DNA from: Phycisphaerae bacterium
GTDB lineage: Bacteria; Planctomycetota; Phycisphaerae; UBA1845
Assembly (NCBI GenBank): GCA_029260195.1
Contig: JAJDDS010000686.1
Span: 1-5,231, forward strand
DNA: 5,231 nucleotides
Direction of reading: 5' to 3'
In this document: positions 1 through 5,231 of the stretch, one piece after another
How the letters are laid out: every line of letters starts with the position of its first letter
How positions within the stretch are numbered: position 1 is the stretch's first letter
Position numbers and translations under genes: made by a program
The notes under the pieces: generated by a model
Databases searched by the model: none
What the model was told of the DNA's origin: nothing
What the model saw: only the letters and a program-made list of their open reading frames with translations

Positions 1-1075
1 GCAGGCCGAGCGCGCGGGCGCCGCGGACGGTGGCCATCTCCAGAAGCGCCGCGCCGTCAACGTCGGCGTGCCGGCGGCGCAGGAATCGCAGTTCAGCGAG
101 GATCGATAGCGAGGGATTGGACGCGAGGCTGTCGGTGCCGAGACAGACGTTGACACCAGCTGCCAGCATGTCGCGGAACCTGTGCGGGTCGTGGTTGAAT
201 GCGTGGTGCGTGCGCGGGCAGTAGGCGACGTGAACGCCGGAAGCGCCCATCAGTTCGATGTCGCGATCGGACACGTAGTTGCAATGGGCGAGAATGGTAC
301 GGTCGTTGAGCAACCCGCAGGCATGGGCGAACGGGATCGGCGTCAATGCGGGGCAGCGGATGACCTCATCCCACAGGCCGAGGCGCCGCAAGTAATCGCG
401 CACGGGTCCGTCGCCGTGCTCGGTGAAGCGTGCCTCGTCGCGCGTTTCCGCCAGATGCATGCACATCCGAAAATTGCCGAGTTCGGCGGACTCGACACAA
501 GCGCGGACGCCGTCTGTTTCGATCGTGTAGGGAGCGTGGGGCGAGACGGCGATGGACAGGTCATCCGATGCGTCGGACCCGTCGATGGCAGCCTGCAATC
601 GTTCCGCAAGGCGATCTCGGATCGTTCCGGTGGCGATGACCTCGCCAAAGGAGACGACGCGCAGCGGTCCATGGTGGAGAATCGGGCGGACGGCGGAGGG
701 ACGGGAGGTGATGTCGCCGACGGTGGTGACGCCGGCTTCGAGCGAACGCCGAGCGCCATCGCGGGCTGCGTCCGCGAAGACGCGTTCGACATCATTCGTC
801 GCGTAAAGGGCGGATCGAAGTCGCTCCAACCATCCGAAGAAATCGTCGTCCGGAGGAGTCTTGGCCTCGAGCGCGGTCAGTTCGAGGTGTGTGTGAGCGT
901 TGATAAGTCCGGGGAGAATGGCGGCGGCGCCGAGATCGAGTACCGGCCCGAGGTCCGTATCGTGGGATTTCCGCGCGGGTCCAAGCTCGGCGATGGCGCC
1001 GCGCTCGATCCTGAGGGCACCGTCCTTGATCGGTCGGCGATCTACGGGGATCAGGTACTTCGCCCGCAGGATCAT
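1..1075 (-). CDS. Amidohydrolase family protein (COG0402, deaminase/chlorohydrolase type), C-terminus missing at the window edge
   Basis: Starting at ATG 1075-1073, I translated 358 codons with no stop up to the left edge, so the gene is complete at the 5' end and cut at the 3' end. The protein is a cytoplasmic TIM-barrel metallohydrolase. A short N-terminal beta segment (MILRAKYLIPVDRR) leads to the metal-binding HTH at H61/H63 (NAHTHLE), then PHAPY (179-183), H207 in MHLAE with E210, AHCN (H264) and GTDS (D315). These are the expected metal ligands and catalytic acids of the subtype-III amidohydrolases, which deaminate purine-like or triazine substrates. Family members usually have about 400-450 residues, so roughly 50-90 are missing. 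HTHLE followed by FFGWL (79-83), and CPRTHHAF (286-293), recall aminofutalosine deaminase-like members, but the substrate is unproven; S-adenosylhomocysteine/methylthioadenosine, guanine-like or other amine substrates remain possible. The ATG is favoured by a well-placed GGTGA; the frame stays open further upstream but offers no better start. Confidence 0.93.
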   Translation of the reverse strand, partial: MILRAKYLIPVDRRPIKDGALRIERGAIAELGPARKSHDTDLGPVLDLGAAAILPGLINAHTHLELTALEAKTPPDDDFFGWLERLRSALYATNDVERVFADAARDGARRSLEAGVTTVGDITSRPSAVRPILHHGPLRVVSFGEVIATGTIRDRLAERLQAAIDGSDASDDLSIAVSPHAPYTIETDGVRACVESAELGNFRMCMHLAETRDEARFTEHGDGPVRDYLRRLGLWDEVIRCPALTPIPFAHACGLLNDRTILAHCNYVSDRDIELMGASGVHVAYCPRTHHAFNHDPHRFRDMLAAGVNVCLGTDSLASNPSLSILAELRFLRRRHADVDGAALLEMATVRGARALGL

Positions 1076-1082
1076 GACGTTT

Positions 1083-1087
1083 TCACC
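1083..1087 (-). promoter_or_regulatory. Ribosome binding site of the amidohydrolase gene
   Basis: On the minus strand GGTGA lies 7 nt before ATG 1075 (reading GGTGAAAACGTC then ATG). It is fully complementary to UCACC near the 3' end of 16S rRNA. This fixes the start in a frame that is otherwise open back into the preceding gene. Confidence 0.75.
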
Positions 1088-1097
1088 GCACGTCGGT

Positions 1098-1113
1098 CGC
1101 GCCGATCGGCGCG
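1098..1113 (-). other. Perfect 16-bp palindrome in the 52-bp intergenic gap
   Basis: CGCGCCGATCGGCGCG equals its own reverse complement and sits 14 nt after the oxidoreductase stop codon. In RNA it could form a 6-bp GC stem closed by a GAUC tetraloop. No run of U follows on the minus strand, so it does not fit an intrinsic terminator. It could be an mRNA-stabilising or processing hairpin, an operator, or chance in GC-rich DNA. Confidence 0.5.
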
Positions 1114-1127
1114 CGCTACTCGGGACT

Positions 1128-4100
1128 TCACTTCGCAGCTGCGGTCTGGCGTGCCCGCGTTTCCTGTTCGACGAGGTCCACCGCGCCGGTCAGCAACTGC
1201 TCGAGCGGGATGTCCCCGTCGTCGACCTTGGCGAGGAGGTCGTGCTGCGCCTCGCATTCGGCGTTCTCGATGCCGGCTTTGCTCTGGAGCATGCGCCAAG
1301 ACTTGCGCCGTTCGACGCAGAAGAGGACCATCTGCCTGGAGAGAGTCAGCGTGCGTGGTTTTCCGTCGCCGACGTCGGCATGAATGTAGACGCCGAAGTC
1401 GGGAATGAACGATCGGTGTGTCTGGTCGAGGAATCGGCGCCGGACCACGTCGTTCTGTGTGATGCGGAGGAGCATGTCGTCGAGGTGGACGAGTTCGGCG
1501 GCTTCCTCGTCCTCGATGCGCTTGAAATGGCGGCGGAAGCGTGCCTCGGTGGCAGCCCAGTGGGCGACGGTGAATCGGTACGAGTCTTTGGTAACGGGGA
1601 ACTTCGCGGTCCACCAGTCGGCCTTCGGATCTGGATTGCCCTTGAGGTCGAAGGCGTCGGGATAAGTCTCGCCGGCGGCGGGATTGAAGATGAACTCCGG
1701 CATACCGCGGGAGTCGCGGATGCGCTTGGCCTGCACGGTGGCCATGTCGTCGCCGACGCCGTGCTCCGGCTGACACGTGGTGAAACACTGCATGAACGCG
1801 GTGCCGCGATAATCGAGAGCGTCGAGGATGAATTTGTACAGCTTGGCGGCGTTTGCCATCGAAATCTGGCCCACCATCGGCGAGCCGTGTCCGGACGTGA
1901 AGATTTCCGCGAGACCCTTCTTCTCGACGAGCTTGCCCTGGGTGGCTGCCCCGAGTTGGTTCATGTCGAATCCACCGGGAGCGGGCGACGAGTCAGAGTT
2001 CTGACCGCCGGTGTTGGAGTACACCTGTGTGTCGAGCATGAGCAGTTTGACGTTCGGGCGGTTCTGCAGAACGACCTTGGATACGTTTTGAAAGCCGATG
2101 TCACCAAATCCGCCGTCGCCGCCGACCGCCCAGACCTTGGGCAACTCGTGGATTTCCTGATCGGTCATGAGGGCGTCGGTCATGTGGGTCAGGTCGAAGT
2201 AGTCGGTCTCGCCGAAGGTGTCGCCGTCGAGGAGTGCGTCAGCCAACCGCTCGGGGATCACTGACCGGCGGGCGTGGTCCATGATGAAGCTCTCGCCCAT
2301 GATCCACGAGATGGTGGCACCGTCCTGGAACAGCGAGTTCATCCACGGGTAAGGGTGCGGATTGTTCGGCGGCGTCGAGCCGTAGACCGTGTTGCATCCG
2401 GTGCACGCGCCCATGGCCATCACGGACATGCCGTTCGCAAGTCGGCCGTCCACAGATTGCAGGTCCTTGTGATTGAAGGCATCCTGCCGCATGACACCGA
2501 TGACCGCGCGGACGATGTCCTCGTCGGCGATCGGGCCGTGGTTCTCGATGCGCGCTTGCGTGTCCTCGTCGCTATCGCCGCCGAGGCCCATGACGAGGTG
2601 GGCGATGGACTTCCTGAACAGCTCGTATCGCTCGGGGGATTGCTCCGCGAGACGCGCAAGACGGCCGATTCCCTCCCGTTCCATCCGATCGGCCTTGGCG
2701 CGAAGACGGTCCGCCTTCGCATGATATATCGGCCGCAGGTAGGCTTCGGTGAGCGTGGCGATCGCGCGGAGCACGCTCTTCTCACCGCACCCCGCACAGG
2801 CTCCGTCACCGGACACGAGGGCCTCGTAGTTGCGCCGCACCATCAGGTGGTTGCGCAAGGCTGCGGCCTTGGAGTCTTGCGGGCTCTCGTCGTCGTAGAG
2901 CCCAAGGAACTTCTGCTGCGTGTCGGGAAGAAGATCGAAGAACCCGTGCGTCGAGGCGTAAAGGGTGTTGAGCTTCTCGCTGTCGGGTTCCATGCGGAGG
3001 GCTTCGTGACTGCCGCACTCGGTGACGCACTCCGCGCAGCCCTTGCACAGATCGGACACAAAAATGGCGAATAGACCGCCGCCGCCCACTGCCTTCTTCT
3101 CTTTGCTCGAGAAAATGGCGTGGGTCTTCGAGTAGGCGAGCGGGAGGATGTCGACGATTGAGAAGAGTTGGTTTTTGGCATCGTCGGAGACGTTCGCGAT
3201 CGCGCCGATCTCCTGCCGGACGATATCCTTGAACGGTCGAAGCTCCTTGGCTTTGACGTTGCCGAGCATGTTCTCGCGCACCCGCGTCTCGACGTCCGAC
3301 AAGGCGGCGAACAGCTTCTCGCGTTCGTCCGCGTCAGTCACGTAATGTCGCACCGCGGTCGACAAAACAGTGCCAATATCCTGGGCGGTGTTGGGGAGGG
3401 CTGTGTCCGGGCAGGCTGCGATGCACTCCATGCACTGCGTGCAGTTCTCCGCGATGAACACCGGTGTCTCGCGCCGGGCGACGTACTTCGACGCCGTCGC
3501 CCCGGTCGCGGTGGCCATCACACCCACCGACGCCAGCGTTGAAGCCGGCTGATGGTATTCCAGACCGGCCCGGAATTCGGCATCGAATGTCTTCACCTGG
3601 AACACGGACGCGCGCTCGGGCTGCTCCGCCGGGGCCGCGCACCGATCGCACCAGCCATTTCCGCCGGACTCCGCCTCATTGGGAAGCAGCGGCAGACCCC
3701 GCATGCTGGAAGTGTCCGGCTCGTCGACGGGTCCGTGGGGCACTTCGCGGAGGCGCTCGAAGCCGTCGGTCATGACCTGCATGTTGGCGTCGACGACGGC
3801 GTCTCCGAATCGGCCGAATTTCTTCTTGTACTGCTGGTGCACCATCTCGCGGTAGTGATCGTGCTCGATGCGGTTGTTCTCGAGGAAGGGTGAGACTCGG
3901 AAGAACGCCCCGAGGAAGGCGTTGCCCTGCATACGAAGTTGCAGATCCGGGCGCGGGGTTGCATTTCGGGCGATCTCGAATCCCGGAAGAATGAAAAGGC
4001 GAATGTCTCTGTCGATGATGTCCTGCCGGAAGCGAATCGGTATGCGCTGCCAGGCTCGTTCGGGCGTCTCGTCGGATTCCCAGACGAACGCCCCGCCTTC

Positions 4101-5231
4101 GGTCATACCGGACAGCGGGTTGGTGTGCGTAAACGCCTTCGGATCACAGCACAGGACCACGTTCACATGACGCAAGTCGCAATTGACCCGGATGCGTTCG
4201 GGCGCGACAACGAGGAAGTAGTTCGTCGGCGCGCCCTTCTTCTCGGAGCCATACTTCGGATTGGCGCTGACGTGCACCACTTCCTGAAGCCGGCCGAACT
4301 CATCGTACCGCTTGTCCCGCTTGGCGATGTAGTCGCCGAAATTGCCGATGATCTCGCCCAGGTTCTTGCCGGTCGTGATCATCCCCCATCCCCCGATCGA
4401 GTGCAGGCGCACCGCGATCGCATCCTTGGGAAGTAACGGCGGGGTTTCGTCCGACGTCACGGCGTAGGGATGATCCACGCCGAGATTGAAGAACGTCACG
4501 CCTTCCGCGGCGCCCTTGCCGTCCTGTCGTTTGCGCCCTTCGGCGACGAACTCGTAGGCTCCGATGATGTGCTCGGGCCTGAAGTCGCGCGATCCCAGCC
4601 CATAGACACCGGTGAAATTACGCGGCACTTCGGCGTGCTTGATCACCGGGTACCCCTCGCGATGGGGGAACCCCGGGTGAATGTAGGATTTGGTCAAGGC
4701 CGTGCGCACGTCGCGCGCCAGCGGGTTGTCGCCCGATAGCGGCTCGTCCGTGCGTTCGAGGATGATGCAGGACCTCTTGCCGCGCAGTGCGTCGACGATC
4801 GCCGCCGACGGGAATGGGCGAAGCACGTTGACGTGAATCGAACCGACCTTCGCGCCGCGGGTCTCCCGCAAATGATCGACGGCGGCTTCGATGTTTTCCG
4901 CAGCCGAGCCCAGCGAAACAAAGACGAACTCAGCGTCATCGGTTCTGTATCGACTCACCAAGCCGTAATCGCGTCCGGTCAGTTCGGCGAACTTGGCGTA
5001 GGACTCCTCCAGGAATCCGAGGACGGGCTCGGCGAAGTTGTTCCGCCGCGCCACGACGCCGTTCATGTAATGCTCTTGATTCTGGACCGGACCGAGCAGC
5101 GTCGGGTTGGTGAGATCGATCATCCGCGGAACGCGGCGGCGTTTGGGACCGAATAGTTTTCGCTGGGCTTCGGTCGGGCAGTCGATCATATCATCGGGGG
5201 CGCCAAGGAATTCCCGGATCAACTCCGACTC
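1128..5231 (-). CDS. Giant single-chain 2-oxoacid:acceptor (pyruvate:ferredoxin-type) oxidoreductase, N-terminus missing at the window edge
   Basis: The frame is open from the right edge to a TGA at 1130-1128, giving 1,367 visible residues; the true start lies outside, and the TTG at 5222 is only an internal in-frame codon. The family decarboxylates a 2-oxoacid oxidatively with CoA, passing electrons through Fe-S clusters to ferredoxin or flavodoxin in the cytoplasm. Numbered from the first full codon, I see the end of domain I (1-85), domain II (100-185, with VNVLRPFPS and ILERTDEP), a gamma-type domain (270-475), [4Fe-4S] motifs at C597/600/603/607 and C729/732/735/739, and a TPP domain (805-1235). 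The latter has GACAGCGE (C812, C815), TGCNTVYGS (C946), GGDG (1037-1040), YSNTGGQ (1071-1077) and a late cysteine (C1153) before EHG. Ordinary PFOR has about 1,170-1,200 residues in total, so this protein is unusually long. Family and cofactors are secure by motif. The 2-oxoacid is not: pyruvate is the default guess, and other 2-oxoacids are possible. It precedes the amidohydrolase gene by 52 bp. Confidence 0.95.
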   Translation of the reverse strand, partial: ESELIREFLGAPDDMIDCPTEAQRKLFGPKRRRVPRMIDLTNPTLLGPVQNQEHYMNGVVARRNNFAEPVLGFLEESYAKFAELTGRDYGLVSRYRTDDAEFVFVSLGSAAENIEAAVDHLRETRGAKVGSIHVNVLRPFPSAAIVDALRGKRSCIILERTDEPLSGDNPLARDVRTALTKSYIHPGFPHREGYPVIKHAEVPRNFTGVYGLGSRDFRPEHIIGAYEFVAEGRKRQDGKGAAEGVTFFNLGVDHPYAVTSDETPPLLPKDAIAVRLHSIGGWGMITTGKNLGEIIGNFGDYIAKRDKRYDEFGRLQEVVHVSANPKYGSEKKGAPTNYFLVVAPERIRVNCDLRHVNVVLCCDPKAFTHTNPLSGMTEGGAFVWESDETPERAWQRIPIRFRQDIIDRDIRLFILPGFEIARNATPRPDLQLRMQGNAFLGAFFRVSPFLENNRIEHDHYREMVHQQYKKKFGRFGDAVVDANMQVMTDGFERLREVPHGPVDEPDTSSMRGLPLLPNEAESGGNGWCDRCAAPAEQPERASVFQVKTFDAEFRAGLEYHQPASTLASVGVMATATGATASKYVARRETPVFIAENCTQCMECIAACPDTALPNTAQDIGTVLSTAVRHYVTDADEREKLFAALSDVETRVRENMLGNVKAKELRPFKDIVRQEIGAIANVSDDAKNQLFSIVDILPLAYSKTHAIFSSKEKKAVGGGGLFAIFVSDLCKGCAECVTECGSHEALRMEPDSEKLNTLYASTHGFFDLLPDTQQKFLGLYDDESPQDSKAAALRNHLMVRRNYEALVSGDGACAGCGEKSVLRAIATLTEAYLRPIYHAKADRLRAKADRMEREGIGRLARLAEQSPERYELFRKSIAHLVMGLGGDSDEDTQARIENHGPIADEDIVRAVIGVMRQDAFNHKDLQSVDGRLANGMSVMAMGACTGCNTVYGSTPPNNPHPYPWMNSLFQDGATISWIMGESFIMDHARRSVIPERLADALLDGDTFGETDYFDLTHMTDALMTDQEIHELPKVWAVGGDGGFGDIGFQNVSKVVLQNRPNVKLLMLDTQVYSNTGGQNSDSSPAPGGFDMNQLGAATQGKLVEKKGLAEIFTSGHGSPMVGQISMANAAKLYKFILDALDYRGTAFMQCFTTCQPEHGVGDDMATVQAKRIRDSRGMPEFIFNPAAGETYPDAFDLKGNPDPKADWWTAKFPVTKDSYRFTVAHWAATEARFRRHFKRIEDEEAAELVHLDDMLLRITQNDVVRRRFLDQTHRSFIPDFGVYIHADVGDGKPRTLTLSRQMVLFCVERRKSWRMLQSKAGIENAECEAQHDLLAKVDDGDIPLEQLLTGAVDLVEQETRARQTAAAK
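2001..2123 (-). other. Thiamine diphosphate/Mg binding and active-site segment
   Basis: Residues 1037-1077 hold GGDGGFGDIGFQN and then LDTQVYSNTGGQ. GDG with a downstream Asn is the TPP-Mg signature. YSNTGGQ is nearly invariant in PFOR, and its Asn (N1073) corresponds to the residue described near the substrate in the Desulfovibrio africanus enzyme. This is the strongest single reason for placing the protein in the PFOR superfamily. Confidence 0.94.
2787..2798 (-). other. CxxC pair for the TPP-proximal [4Fe-4S] cluster
   Basis: Residues C812 and C815 in GACAGCGE match the GACAGCGE motif at the start of the PFOR TPP domain, which gives two of the four ligands of the proximal cluster. The third ligand is probably C946 (2394..2396, in TGCNTVYGS) and the fourth C1153 (1773..1775, before QPEHG). 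C943 and C1149 are nearby extra cysteines. Confidence 0.85.
3015..3047 (-). other. Second ferredoxin-like [4Fe-4S] motif of the oxidoreductase
   Basis: Residues 729-739 read CKGCAECVTEC, again CxxCxxCxxxC, but followed by G instead of the usual P. The motif lies 121 residues after the last cysteine of the first motif, far more than the roughly 45-50 I recall for ordinary PFOR. All four cysteines are present, so a cluster is expected. Confidence 0.9.
3411..3443 (-). other. First ferredoxin-like [4Fe-4S] motif of the oxidoreductase
   Basis: Residues 597-607 read CTQCMECIAAC followed by P, a canonical CxxCxxCxxxCP cluster-binding motif. It is preceded by PVFIAENC, which matches the PFOR segment EWIPENCIQC. 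It should bind one of the two clusters that relay electrons from the TPP site to the external acceptor. Confidence 0.93.

Noticed and set aside
1098..1113. Intrinsic transcription terminator after the oxidoreductase gene
   Set aside because: The stem is only 6 bp around a GAUC loop and no U-rich run follows before the next ribosome binding site, so termination is not supported.
182..1408. Plus-strand open frame of 408 codons across the amidohydrolase gene
   Set aside because: It lies opposite the amidohydrolase, whose metal-binding motifs are in the expected order, and crosses the gene junction. Its product is low in recognisable motifs and ends in an arginine-rich run, typical of an antisense shadow in GC-rich DNA.
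1072..1788. Minus-strand open frame of 238 codons in another phase
   Set aside because: It overlaps the oxidoreductase in an alternative phase and gives an arginine/histidine/proline-rich product without motifs. The true frame carries conserved PFOR sequence.
900..2264. Plus-strand open frame of 454 codons opposite the end of the oxidoreductase gene
   Set aside because: It is fully antisense to the TPP domain and tail of the oxidoreductase and to the start of the amidohydrolase, with no known motif. Long antisense frames arise from strong G/C third-position bias.
2274..3074. Plus-strand open frame of 266 codons
   Set aside because: Antisense to the Fe-S and TPP regions of the oxidoreductase. 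Its valine-, arginine- and histidine-rich product mirrors the opposite codons and shows no domain.
5220..5222. TTG as the start codon of the oxidoreductase
   Set aside because: The frame is open through GAG TCG GAG to the window edge, and the first visible residues align inside domain I of PFOR, so the real start is upstream of this window.

Overview
The window is GC-rich bacterial DNA that is almost entirely coding, with both genes on the minus strand and both cut by a window edge. The right-hand gene (1128..5231) enters from beyond the right edge and encodes a very large single-chain 2-oxoacid:acceptor oxidoreductase of the pyruvate:ferredoxin oxidoreductase (PFOR/NifJ) superfamily. The left-hand gene (1..1075) starts 52 bp downstream and encodes a metal-dependent amidohydrolase of the COG0402 type (TrzA/MTA-SAH deaminase/aminofutalosine deaminase relatives). 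It runs off the left edge before its stop codon. No RNA genes, mobile elements, CRISPR arrays or tandem DNA repeats were seen, and there is no gene-free stretch over 300 bp.

The oxidoreductase keeps the PFOR order: the end of the N-terminal thiamine-fold domain, a transketolase-C-like domain II, the gamma-type catalytic domain, two ferredoxin-like [4Fe-4S] motifs, and the thiamine diphosphate (TPP) domain with GGDG and YSNTGGQ motifs and cysteines for a third cluster. It is much larger than the roughly 1,170-1,200 residues of ordinary one-chain PFOR. The visible 1,367 residues already exceed that, although about 200 residues of the N-terminal domain lie outside the window. The extra length lies between the two Fe-S motifs, inside the TPP domain between the second and third cluster cysteines, and in a C-terminal tail. 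The gamma domain also has a non-classical glycine motif. This large, divergent enzyme is the most interesting item here; its substrate and electron acceptor cannot be read from the sequence.

The short spacing, shared strand and lack of an obvious terminator suggest cotranscription, oxidoreductase first. A clear ribosome binding site precedes the amidohydrolase. The gap holds a perfect 16-bp palindrome with no U-tract after it. Whether the two enzymes share a pathway cannot be decided from this window. The host is probably an anaerobic or facultative bacterium, or one with low-potential ferredoxin metabolism. A planctomycete-like or other high-GC environmental lineage is a guess from the general look of the proteins, not something the sequence proves.
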